Assembly: GCF_030272615.1 (NCBI RefSeq)
Contig: NC_081405.1
Span: 473,732,008 to 473,796,007, forward strand
Source of the DNA: Cryptomeria japonica
Taxonomy: Eukaryota > Streptophyta > Pinopsida > Cupressales > Cupressaceae
Direction of reading: 5' to 3'
Length of the DNA: 64,000 bases
The number at the start of each line of letters is the position of its first letter. Within the stretch, counting starts at the first letter, position 1. Made by a program: the position numbers and the translations under genes. This document shows positions 23,853 through 35,157 of the stretch, piece by piece. The notes below the pieces were generated by a model, which was not told where the DNA came from, ran no database searches, and worked only from the letters and a program-made list of their open reading frames with translations.

Positions 23853-24069
23853 ATGAGAAGAGCTAGAGATATTTTTGGAAGATTCCTTCCGAGGCATTAT
23901 AATCTTTATTAATTGTAGGAAGAACAACAAGACTATTTTGAACAACAAGAAGAACAATTTGAACATCAACCAAAAGAATAAATGGGTGATTGAGTTGCAG
24001 TTGAGGATTCCCCACCTAATAGAACATTTTCATTTCCTATTAATTAAATGTGAGATATAATGAGCCTCT
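23853..24069 (+). pseudogene. Element A Gag, N-terminal piece (cut by element B)
   Basis: Begins MRRARDIFGRFLP, matching B's start MHNRRRDARGRFLP. Several stops follow, then a Gln-rich stretch. The frame ends where B's LTR begins at 24070 and resumes at 35158. Confidence 0.65.
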
Positions 24070-25336
24070 TGTCTACCCCAACTATAATGACAATAATAAT
24101 ACCTCTAATTGAAATCTCAATCCAAAGTTTGGACATTCATATGGTAGAGTTTACTATTTTCATGGCTGGTGTTCATTTAGTTGTCAATCCAGGAACGTAA
24201 AACTTGAAATGGGTCTGCAATATATATGCACTAAGCTCCTTAAATGATTATTTTGGATTACTGTAGTGACTAACATTATGTAGAAAGGAAAGGTAGGATT
24301 GGAAATCATAAAAGGCTAAATGAAAGCTTCACAAAACACTACTGAAATGATCTAATGAAAATAACAGAAATCACACCGTTCTGTCTTGGCTGCAGGAACA
24401 ATCAACGGATCTATTTCTAGTGCCTGCAGGAACAATCCAGTTATGAACTTCTACTGCAACTAAGTAAAGCTAACTTCAATGATCTTAAACATAGGATCAC
24501 TCACCAAGTGGGCCCCCTTGGATGAGTGATATCAAACTCTTTGCAAAGAACTATTGATAGATCAAAACAACATATTCTTATTCATTTCTTTCTAAAAAAA
24601 GATTACATATTCTAAAAGAGAAAATTCAGAATGCTTGATAAAACTTTGCTCAATTCCTTTCCATTTTGTCTAACTCTCAGAAAAGAAGGAAGAGCTTATT
24701 ATAAAGAAAATATCAACTACAATGGAAAACTCAAGTTACGCCTAGAAGAAGAGGTGGATAATTGTCAGATGAAGGAGATAACTAAGAGCTTGGTTGCAGG
24801 AACTGTGGATCTGAAACTGAACCATAGTCTTTGCATGCCAAAGTGATATTTTGTGAATTCAATATGCACCAGAGTTAAACTCCCATGGTGAAGTACAACT
24901 ACTTTGATTATGCCATACATTGTGCTTGCTTGAATCTCCTTCAGTTTGACCTCTAGCTATCTGAACGTGATTCTCCAGTCCTTAGGCACGAAAGAAAATC
25001 ATCCACCACAACATCAATTATTATCTGCACTAAAATAGAAACAACATACAAGGACATGCATATGTATCTTACTTAATTAATACATTCATTAACTCACATA
25101 TGAAATTATCCTAAATAATCCGCATATTATAGGGACAAATCATTTGGCTACAGGAATAAATTGGCATGGCTGTAGGAATTAACCGACAAAGTTCAAACAT
25201 GATTTCTTAAGTTCAATTTTAAAACACGGATTACATATAGTCAATTCACAATATCTTACTATCACAATGCAACCCAAAAGATATCAAAAACCTAAGAGTC
25301 CTGATAAAAAAAACATGTCAATATATCAACTTATCA
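24070..25336 (-). repeat. Element B left (3') LTR
   Basis: 1,267 bp, TGTCTACCCC...AACTTATCA. About 94% like the right copy over the first 450 bp by eye. Contains five GCTGCAGGAAC-like words. An open frame at 24631-24846 here and its copy at 34452-34667 are LTR sequence, not genes. Confidence 0.95.
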
Positions 25337-25350
25337 TGCCCCCCAACTTT
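25337..25350 (-). other. Element B 3' polypurine tract
   Basis: Minus-strand TTAAAGTTGGGGGGCA directly before the LTR start TGATAAG. Confidence 0.8.
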
Positions 25351-25612
25351 AAGGGTTTGATGCTCCTGCAGCAAAAGGAAAATTTTTGATTTTTTTTGAA
25401 ACTCTGAAATCACCAACAATGTCCTGTCTGGTTCCCTTGGAAGGCAAATTCCAATAAAATCCTTTCATTTTCTCCAACCTGGACCATCTAGATGTTTCTT
25501 CCACAATTGCATCATAATTCTATTCTGTTGGTTGGCATGCCAAAAGTTGCCACATAAGGATCGGAGGCTGAAAGATTAATGGCAACCAGTTATTGGATTT
25601 CTCCCTGCCTAG
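25351..25612 (-). other. Element B 3' untranslated spacer
   Basis: Between the third ORF and the polypurine tract. No coding or repeat seen. Confidence 0.5.
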
Positions 25613-27799
25613 CTATATGTATCTGAAGGCTCTCTCTATAGTTGCATGAAAATTCTGTAATGAGTAAGGTTCTCCCATTTTTAAATGATCTAGTAGATGA
25701 TTCCAACGTTGAGTTAGCCCTTCTAGTGTGGTTGTCCTATGGGTCTGAACCAATTGCCCATATGCTTGATAGACTTCCTCTCTCATTGGAAGTACTATCT
25801 TACTAACATCATCTCTTATTAGCAACTTTTTCCAATCATAATACAGAACCCTGGGTGCTTCTGATTCCCTCCTCAATGACAATGGACAGTCAAGTTCCAA
25901 TTTTTCAAACTCCCTGGCTTGTGGTCCTATAATCATCTCATTTTGGATCCACAATATTAGAGCTCTTATATGGATATCCCCAATGTACAACAAAGGATTC
26001 CATTCTCTATCTTGGGGTACAGCATAGTTATGTAAATATAATTCACATAACAAATTCCTTACAACATGTGGGGAGGTTTGATAAGCATAATAGAATTCCT
26101 CAGGTGTTTCCAAGGATGGATTAAGGTCCCTAACAATGTAGTTTAGTCTGAAATTTAGATACCGCTCTTTCAAGTGTACTGCATAAATTCTTGGGGGTGC
26201 CCTACACTGCATTATCTCAGGAACCATACCATAAATCTCTTCTACCTTAGCTTCCAATTCTTTAATTCTATTATCTTTCTTTTCAATCTCTTTTTGCTCC
26301 TTATTAATTATCCCTTGCAACCTATCCTTCTCTATTTCCCATTGCCTAAAAAATGTTAAAGCAATTGATAAACTAGTTAGGGATGAAGGAGGTCTAATAG
26401 GTCCTATCTTAGACCATAGGATTTCTTCAACAAACTCCTCATTCTGAGTTGACATATCTCCCACATTTTCTTCAGGTTGCTGTAGAACATCATCAACAAA
26501 CTCTTCACATTGCAATGCCACTAAGGCAAGATTTGCTAGCTTATCCATTACAACTTCTTCCTGAATTTCTTCTTAGATTTCTTCCTCTGCGGGGTTTTTT
26601 TGCATTTCCTCTTCCACAGGGTTTTCTTGCATTTCCTTCTCTGCAATATCTTCTTCTTCTGAAGTTTCTACTGCAATAACCTCTGCTAGATTACTCACAG
26701 ATTGAGCCTTTTGTGTTCTCCTTCTTGTTCTCCTTACATACACTTTTGAAACAGATGTAGGAGTTTTTGTTTTTGTTCGATGCCTCTTGGCTACAGGAGG
26801 AATATGCACTTCCTGCGGCTGAATAACAAATTCTTCATCTGATTCATCCTTTTCCAATTATTTTCCTTCCCTTTGCAAAACAGGTGAATCTCTTTGAAGA
26901 GAGGTAGAGGGTTATCCTTTGATTGACTCTGCTTCAATATTTCCTTCCATAATAATTGTGGCTCCTTCAGCAGCCAGCAAACCCTCACCTTCACCAAAAA
27001 GATCTTCTGCAACAATCTCTTCTTGACCCAGCAGATTATTTTCAATAGGGGCTTCATCAACCCTAAATTGCAGAATATCCTCAAACACACCCTATTCTAT
27101 TTGTGAAACATCTCTCAGGGACCGTTGTACAAGCAACTTCACCAGTCCATGATGGCTAATAGAGCAATTTCCATAATTTTTAGTCTCCTTAGCACTTATA
27201 GAAATGAGATGATACAAGAAATTTGGGACATTAACTCGCCGGTCATGATGCAGATGACTAAGTAACTTGAACTGAGGTGAATGTAGATTTGAATACCATC
27301 CTTGACATGTACTATATTTCATAATATTTAGAGCTACCTAAGGCCAATGTGCTGGCAAAGAAACCCTTCTAGTCCCTTGCCTATCCACCATTAAGGGTCT
27401 GTCAGTAGAAATTGTGAACTCTGCCCTGGCACTCCTTGCATCCTTTGATTCTAGAAAGATTTCTCCTTCCTATAGCAACCCTGAGACCTTTGCAGTTCAT
27501 TGCTCTATAGCAATTACCCTCAACCCTTGAACTGTAGTTTCTCCTTCATCAAAGGAATGCATAAATTCTGCATCTATTTCGTCATTGAAATCCCTGATTT
27601 TCAAGAAATAATCTAGTCAACCATGGTTTTGGAAATAATGCACACAGAAAACATCTTGCAGCAAACCTTCATGGACCATTGCTTCATGGTGAATTAGATC
27701 ACCACCCATCTTTTACTCTGATACTTCTGCAGCTTCACCAAAATGTTTGACAGTTTCACAAAAACTAAAATCTACATATCTTAATTTTGGCGGTAGAAC
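25613..27799 (-). pseudogene. Element B third ORF (env position), nonsense-broken
   Basis: About 729 codons in one frame after integrase, on the same strand, no frameshift. At least nine stops, among them 27092 (TAG) and 26573 (TAA). N-terminal helical part (YFLKIRDFNDEIDAEF) aligns with element A's third ORF (FIRMYEDFEIDLVKEF). Then come an acidic part, a basic segment (KRHRTKTKT, VRRTRRRT), an acidic Glu-rich repeat (QENPVEEEM, QKNPAEEEI), a coiled coil near 26330-26240, and a C-terminal domain with APPRIYAVHLKERYLNFRLN, LCELYLHNY and IGDIHIRAL. No signal peptide or transmembrane span is evident, so an envelope role is not supported. The basic stretch suggests nuclear or nucleic-acid work (inference). 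Start uncertain: two stops lie just upstream of 27799. Confidence 0.7.
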
Positions 27800-28334
27800 T
27801 TATTATTCACTTGCATGAAATAATAATCATCATAAGTAATGTCAGTTAGGAAATCAATTCGGGCTATCAAAAAAAAAACTGATAATAAATCTTATTGGGA
27901 AAAAGGACCATCAAGTACCCCCCCCCAACTTAACCTAGCATGTGTCCACACAGGCTGACGAGATTTTGGGTTTGGAGTGGATTTAAACAAGATAAAAAAA
28001 TCATAATGAACTAATATATGCATAATTAAAATAAAGTACAATATACACGTACCTGCAACTGGGCAAAAATGATGGCGAAATGAAATGAAGTGACAGGTAA
28101 GAAAGTGGGATGGAATGTAGTGGATGGAATTTTATGTACGGAGAACAATATTCCCGTGGAAATATTTTATTATGATATAGTAAATAAGTTCACTGTAGAG
28201 GCTGTAGGAACATCACCTTTATCAACATGCTCAAGTGCAACAGGAAGCTCATTAATTGATACTGAATCATTGGCAGTTGCTGTAGGAACCTTGTCATTTG
28301 CTGCAGGAACTTGTATTTCATTTTTGGGAGCAAA
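27800..28334 (-). other. Element B pol-to-ORF3 spacer
   Basis: Holds the internal polypurine tract and three GCTGCAGGAAC-like words (28201, 28279, 28300). A donor-like GCAGGTACGTG lies near 28055 on the minus strand, which might serve splicing to ORF3 (weak). The open plus-strand frame at 28090-28371 is a shadow. Confidence 0.45.
27916..27934 (-). other. Element B internal polypurine tract
   Basis: Minus-strand TTAAGTTGGGGGGGGGTAC, nearly the same as the 3' tract (TTAAAGTTGGGGGGCA), placed between integrase and the third ORF. Could prime a second plus strand, as central tracts do in some retroelements (inference). Confidence 0.6.
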
Positions 28335-31300
28335 CTACTGCAAGAACTCTTCTCTAGTAGCTAGCTTATGATAAAGTCGTAGTCGGTGTCCATTTACTAA
28401 GAGTTTAAATCGAACAGGATCTATTGTGGACAACCAGACTGCTCCATTCTGAAAAACTTCTTCTACCTCATAAAGACCCAACCACCTTGTTTGGAGTTTT
28501 CCCATAGCATCCTTATATTTAGAATCATACAGGAGTGCCTAGTCACCAACTTTGAATTTCTTTTCTCTGATATATTTATCATGCCATCTGGCTCTTTGGT
28601 TTTGAATCAATTTTGTTTGTTGAACAGCTATCTTTCTCCATTCATCAAGAGCATTTAATTGTTGAATGTGTTCCTTCTGTGCTTCAGACAATGTCATATT
28701 CAATTGTAGAGTTGTTCTCAAAGTTTTATACTCAAATTCAATAGGTATCATTGTTGTTTTGCCATAAACCATCTCAAAAGGTGTGAATCCAATTGGTGTT
28801 TTCCATGTTCTATATGCCCAAATTGCCTCTGAAAGCTGATGAGACCTTTCTTTCTTGTGGATAGACATTGTTTTGGTAAGAATAGCCTCAAGCTCTCTAT
28901 TGGTAACTTCTACTTGGCCATTAGACTGTGGATGATATGGAATAGATTTCATGTGTCTTATATTGTATTCATTGACCAAAGCTTTTATCAATGTTGATAT
29001 AAATTGAGGTCCCTGATCTGAGACAATTTCCCTTGGTACTCCATACCTTGTAAATATTTCTTCATAGAGAAACTCAGCCACCTTATTATCTCTTGCATGT
29101 TGCATAGCTCTAGCTTCTACCCATTTTGTCACATAGTCTGTACATACTAAGATATAAGATTTGCCATTAGAAGGTGGATCAATGGAGCCAACAAAATCTA
29201 ATCCCCACTTGTCAAATAGTGTAACAAATATTTAAGGATATAGTGGCATCTCATCAGATTTTGTAGGTCTGCCCATTCGTTGACATCTGTCACACTTCCT
29301 TGTGTACTGAGCTGCATCCTTGTGTAGTGTAGGCCAATACTAACTGGTATTGAGTATTTTTAGTGTTGTCCTTTTGGCAGCAAAATGACCTCCACATGGC
29401 TCATCATGACATGCATGCAAGATGTCATGTATTTCATCCTCTCTAACACATCTTCACATGACTTGATTAGGTCCAGTATAAAATAGACAATCAGCAATCC
29501 ATGAAAAGTTAAAACTTTTTTCGACTAGCAACCTTCTTTCCTTAGGAGAAAAAGAGATTGGCATCTTAGTTGCAACTAAATAGTTGGCAATATCAGCATA
29601 CCAAGGAGTATGAGCCTGTATGAGAAACAAATGCTCATCTAGAAAAGTGTCATCTATCATTGTAGAATCTTCCTGCAATTGAAGACGTGAAAGATAATCT
29701 ACAACAACTGTGATATCAAATTCTTGCATCAATAATAACCAGTGAGCCAGTCTACTAGTGATTGATGGCTTATTCATGAGATATCTAATTGCAGTATGAT
29801 CTGTATGCACAAATATGGGATATCCTATAATATAGTGTCTAAACTTGTTAAGGGCATATATGACAGCTAGCATTTCCTTTTCAGTAATTGTCTAATTCAA
29901 TTCAGGTCCTTGCAAATTCTTGCTGATATAATATATTGCATTTTCTAACTTATCAACTTTTTGTCCCAGCACTGCTCCTATGGCATAATCAGATGCATCA
30001 GTATGGATTTGGAATGGTAGAGACCAATTAGGTCCTTTTAGAACTGGTGCTTGAGTCAAAGCATGCTTAAGCTTTAAAAAAGCTTCATTGCATGTTGAGG
30101 TCCATTTAAATTCTGCATCTTTAGTAAGTAGTGTATATAAGGGACTTGCAATTTTGCAGAAATCTTCGATAAACCTTCTGTAGTATCTAGCATGGACAAG
30201 AAAAATTCTCACATCTTTCTGCTTCACAGGGTCATTAATATGCTGAATAACCTCAATCTTTTCTGGATCCACTTGTATACCTTGTATAGATATATGATGA
30301 CCAGGGACTATTCCTTCTTCCATCATAATAAAACATTTCTCACTATTTAGAGACAAGTTGTAGTCTTCACACCACTGCAAAAATTTCTTCAAATTTCCTA
30401 ATGCTTGATCAAATTTAGAACCATAAGTTGTAAAATCATCCATGTAAATTTCCATAATGTCTTGAGAAATATCAGAAAAAATACTAATCACTGCCCTTTG
30501 AAAAGTGGCTAGAGCATTACACAACCCAAAAGGAAGAACAAAATATGCATAAGTGCCCCATGGGCAAGTAAATGTTGTTTTCTCCTGATCCTCAGGAGCT
30601 ATTTGTATCTGATTATAGCCACTAAATCCATCCAGGAATGAAAAATATCTCTTACCAGCAAGAGAATCCAATACCTGATCCACAAATGGCAGTGGAAAAT
30701 TATCCTTCCTTGTGGCTAAGTTCAAGGCTCTATAATCAACACATACTCTCCATTTGCCTCCCTTTTTAGGAACTATCACCAAGGGTGATACCCATTGACT
30801 ATCAGAGATAGGATAGATAAACCCAGCTTTCAACAATTTCTGCAATTCTTCTTTAACTATCTCCTTCAAGGAAGGATTGACTCTTCTTTGAGGTTGTCTG
30901 AGGGGGCAACACTCATCCTTTATGTAAATGCGATGAGTACAAACTGCTAGATCAATTCCATTCATATCCTTGTAATCCCATGCAAAAGCATTTCTATGGA
31001 GTTTCAGCAAGTCCACTAGGCTATCCTTTTGAGTATTTGCTATATTCTTATTGATGTTCAAATATTTATTCAATTCAACCTCTATCTTGATAGTAAGATC
31101 AATCTGATTTATATCAAAAATATGAGAATAAGACAATTCCTATGGCAACAAGGTATGCAAGATATCAGTGGCTACAAGAAAGTCCAACCCTGCAATATTC
31201 AGAACTAATTCCTATAATTCTTGGTCTTCTATTAATTCATTTATCAAGACTTTATAAAGGATTGATTCTTCATCATATAACTGCATGAGTGGCACTCGAT

Positions 31301-33797
31301 TAATCATGATAAGGTGATTCATAGAGTCAATTTCTTCAGATTCCTCTCCCAAAATAGGCCAAACAACCTGCTGCTGCTCAAGTTGAGGTTGTGTAGGGGA
31401 ATACAAGGCAAATGTTTTTGTGGAGCTTCTATCTAAAATAGTCTTGTCTCCCGATCTACACCCAATATATGCATCAGCTTTTGCAAGCCATGGTCTTCCC
31501 AAAATGACTAGATATCCCCCCAATGTTGCTTTTGGAGATAAAATCATAAATTCTGCAGGATATTCCCAGGAATCTAGAATAACTACTATATCCTCTATGA
31601 TACCATCGGGTCTTACTGCAGAGCCATCAGTAAGTTGGAGAACTGTGGGTGTAACCCTTAAACTATCTATCTCTAGATGTTTCATTACTTCCCTTGTCAT
31701 TACATTAATGGCTGCCCCTAGATCAACTAGAACATTTTTTATTTGACTGCCATCAATGACTATACTCACAACAGGACTACCTGGATCAGAATACTTTGGA
31801 ATAGCAATTTTTCCTAACATAATATCAGCCAATTGACCCATAACATGAACTATTTATGGGTCCTTTTTCTTTCTGCCAGGTTTCTTTAGGCGTGCTTCTC
31901 TCAATGCCTTACCATATATTGGGACATCCTTTATTGCTTGCAACAATGGAATTTTAACACAAATATGCTTCAGTTGATCAAGAATATCAAAGCTTTGTTG
32001 TTGTTTAGTGGAAACTTCTTTGTCTTTCAGTCTACGGGGAAATGGTGGTAATATTTGATTTTGAGGTATTACATCTTTAGGATCAAAGATTGGCTTCTCT
32101 TATTGTACCTTAGTAATAACTAGTTGAGAGGGATTAGGTAGAGTTGTGCCAGATCGAAGGTGAATATCATCTAGTGATAAAGAATAGGCTGGGTATTGAT
32201 TAGCATCAGCTAAATAAGCTTGTTGTTGTTGTTGCTGAGATTTGATATTTGGATTAGGCAACGGTTGAGTAGGCAGCTGTGTTGGCTTGGGAGGTGGTGT
32301 TGTAGCTACAGGAGGTGGCATTAAAGCAGGAGGTTGTGGTTGCTGAGTAGGGGGATGATATTCAGCAGATTTGGATGACCATGATGGGTTTCCCCTCCAT
32401 TGAGAGGTAGGTTGCCAATTCCCTTGAAACTGGTTCCCTGCACCCTGAGGTGGATACCAGTTTTCCTGTGGCTACTGCCACTGGGGAATTTGATTAGCAA
32501 ATTGTTGTCCTTGGCCTTGTGATCCATACCAATGTGGATAATTACCAAAATTTTGAGAATACTGTGGTTTCCATTGGTTATTTGGTGCATAAGAATTACC
32601 ACTATAACCAGAAAAGGAAAGTGGATCAGGTGGCATACCTTGTCTTTGAAAATTTGGTCTTCTTTAAGCAACATAGAAGACTTGTTAATCCTCACCTTGA
32701 ATTGGTTTGAAATTAGGTACTTCAACATTTGCAACCATCTTACATCTACAATCTTTCTTCCGCTGCTTACAATGAGGACAGAATTCTACAAGAAATGCAT
32801 CAACTTCCTCATGCTTCTTCTTAGCTGCCAATGTATTCAACTGAGTAGCCATATTGTTTATAATGTCCTCCTTGAAATCTTTTAACAAATGGCTAAGTTC
32901 CAATCTAGAAACTCCAATTCCAGATGATGATGATGGTGCCCCTGGCTTAAATCTGCTATTCTTCCTAGAAGTAGATCTGGAATACTTCTTATAAATTTGT
33001 CCTATTTCAATCCAAGTAGATTGTGTAATGTCACCTCCCCCCATGAGATCTAGGGAATCAATGCATTCATCACTAATACCCCTCAAGAATATCAATTTGA
33101 GGGAATCTTCATTCAGAGTACTATGCTTGGACTTCTTGACACTAAACAAAAACCTTTCTAAATAATCCTCAAGGCTCTCATCTTCAGTTTGTGTCATTCT
33201 AAAGATATCATCCTCATGACGATCAGTGCCTCTACAATAATCTTTGTATTTTGCAAGAAACAACCATTTCATCTCATCCCATGTATTGATTGTGCTACTA
33301 CCCAAGCTCAAAAACCATCTCAAGGATGACTCCTTTAAAGTGGCTGGAAAAATTTTGAGTCTATGGGCATCTGTAGTATAATCAAAACTCCTATAGAGAA
33401 CATTAAACTCAAATAGAAATGTGTTCGGATCCTCTATCACCAACCCATAGAATTTAGGAAGTGAGGATGCTGGAATGTTCTTGAGGTTAGCATTATCATG
33501 TTGGTCAGAGGTGGGAAACTCAAATGTTGGACCAGGTGGTGGTGGTGGATTATTTCCAATAGGAGGTGGGTTCCCTTGCATTGGACTTGTGGGGGTTATT
33601 ACAATAGGTAATTCTTCTTCTTGTGGACCAAAAAGGAACTGAAGACTACCTTCTGGAAATTCAGACTCAGGGTGATTCAAATTTTGTGGGACTTGATATA
33701 GTTCAGAAAAAGGATTTATATCTGGAAAATTATCTTCTGCATGAGTAGTATGAGTGGGCAAAAATCTACCTCTGGCATCTCTTCTTCTATTATGCAT
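28335..33797 (-). pseudogene. Element B Gag-Pol, 1,821-codon frame broken only by stops
   Basis: One frame from the ATG at 33797 to TAG at 28335. Gag (33797-32685) has the capsid-like region LKESSLRWFLSLGS and a Cys/His-rich end FCPHCKQRKKDCRC. A Pro/Gln-rich linker follows. Protease has VLVDLGAAINVMT (D-L-G-A). RT (31136-29892) has the YMDD box EIYMDDF. RNase H has HTDASDYAIG. Integrase has the zinc motif HACHDEPCGGH...CDRC and DDE residues in LDFVG, SDQGPQF and NGQVEVTNRELE. Stops include 32685, 32658, 32473, 32100, 31212, 29892, 29454, 29232 and 28539, eleven in all, with no indel detected. The RT core is intact over about 400 residues. Expected product: the full replication machinery. Confidence 0.92.
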
Positions 33798-33868
33798 GCA
33801 GATTCATGAAATTTCAAACAATTAACTAGTAACTAAAATAATCATAAAAGGTTCTTAGCTTGACACCA
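33798..33868 (-). other. Element B leader
   Basis: 71 nt between primer site and the gag ATG at 33797. Confidence 0.6.
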
Positions 33869-33886
33869 TCCCCAACAATGGTGCCA
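33869..33886 (-). other. Element B primer binding site, tRNA-Asp type
   Basis: Minus-strand TGGCACCATTGTTGGGGA differs from TGGCGCCGTTGCCGGGGA at four places, all transitions. Four T residues separate it from the LTR end, as expected. Confidence 0.85.
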
Positions 33887-33890
33887 AAAA

Positions 33891-35157
33891 TGTCTACCCC
33901 AACTATAATGACAATAATAATACCTCTAATTGAAATCTCAATCCGAAGTTTGGACATTCATATTGTAGAGTTTACTATTTTCATGGCTGGTATTCATTTA
34001 GTTGTCAATCGAGGAATGTAAAACTTGAAATGGGTCTACAATATATATGCACTAAGCTCCTTAAATGATTATTTTGGATTACTGCAGTGACCAACATTAT
34101 GCAGAAAAGAAAGGGAGGAATGGAAATCATAAAAGGCTAAATGAAAGCTTCACAAAACACAGCTGAAATGATCTAATGAAAAGAACAGAAATCACACCGT
34201 TCTGTCTTGGTTGCAGGAACAGTCAACGAATCTATTTTCAGTGGCTGCAGGAACAATCCAGTCATGAACTTCTACTACAACTAAGTAAAACTAACTTCAA
34301 TGATCTTAAACATAGGATCACTCACCAAGTGGGCCCCCTTGGATGAGTGATATCAAACTCTCAGCAAAGAACTATTAATAGATCAAAACAACATATTCTT
34401 ATTCATTTCTTCCTGAAAAATGATTACATATTCTAAAAGAGAAAATTCAGAATGTTTGACAAAACTTTGCTCAATTCCTTTCCATTCTGTCTAACTCTCA
34501 GAAAAGAAGGAAGAGCTTATTATAAAGAAAAGATCAACTACAATGGACAACTCAAGTTACACCCAGAAGAAGAGGCAGATAATTTTCAGATGAAGGAGAT
34601 AACTGAGAGCTTGGCTGCAGGAACCGTGGATCTAAAACTGAACCACAGTCTTTGCACGCCAAAGTGATAATTTGTGAATTCAATATGCACCAGAGTTAAA
34701 CTCCCATGGTGAAGTACAACTGCTTCAATTATGCCATACATTGTGCTCACTTGAATCTCCTTCAGTTTGACCTCCACCTTTCTGAACGTGATTCTCCAGT
34801 CCTTAGGTGCGAAAGAAAATCATCCACAGCAACATCAATTATTATCTGCACTAGAACAGAAACAACATACAAAGACATGCATATGTATCTTACTTAATTA
34901 ATACATTCATTAACTCACATATGAAATTATCCTAAATAATCCGCATATCACAGGGACAAATCATTTGGCTGCAGGAATAAATTGGCATGGCTGCAGGAAT
35001 TAACCGACAAAGTTCAAACATGATTTCTTAAGTTCAGTTTTAAAACATGGATTACATATAGTCAATTCACAATACCTTACTATCACAATGCAACCCAAAA
35101 GATACCAAAAACCTAAGAGTCCTGATTAAAAAAACATGTCAATACATCAACTTATCA
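33891..35157 (-). repeat. Element B right (5') LTR
   Basis: 1,267 bp, identical borders to the left copy. Minus-strand CTTTATAATAAGC at 34527-34515 is a candidate TATA box. Confidence 0.95.
34515..34527 (-). promoter_or_regulatory. Candidate TATA box in element B 5' LTR
   Basis: Minus-strand CTTTATAATAAGC, followed by a pyrimidine-rich stretch CTCTTCCTTCTTTTC that would suit a start site. The same sequence lies in the left LTR. Confidence 0.4.

Larger units (their letters stand above)
24070..35157 (-). mobile_element. Athila-like gypsy element B (full-length, 11.1 kb)
   Basis: Two equal 1,267-bp LTRs, tRNA-Asp primer site, gag-pro-RT-RH-IN in one frame, then a third ORF and polypurine tract. 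RT words FSGYNQIQIAPEDQEKTTF and PFGLCNA are typical of the Athila lineage. Flanking 5-mers cctct and cctcc form a near target duplication. It interrupts the gag of element A in the opposite direction. Confidence 0.92.

Noticed and set aside
24631-24846. 71-residue open frame, repeated at 34452-34667 with few changes
   Set aside because: Both copies lie at the same place in the two LTRs of element B, so conservation reflects LTR identity, not a gene.
25613-27799. Calling the third ORF an envelope protein
   Set aside because: Position fits the Athila env-like ORF, but no signal peptide, transmembrane span or glycoprotein Cys pattern is visible.
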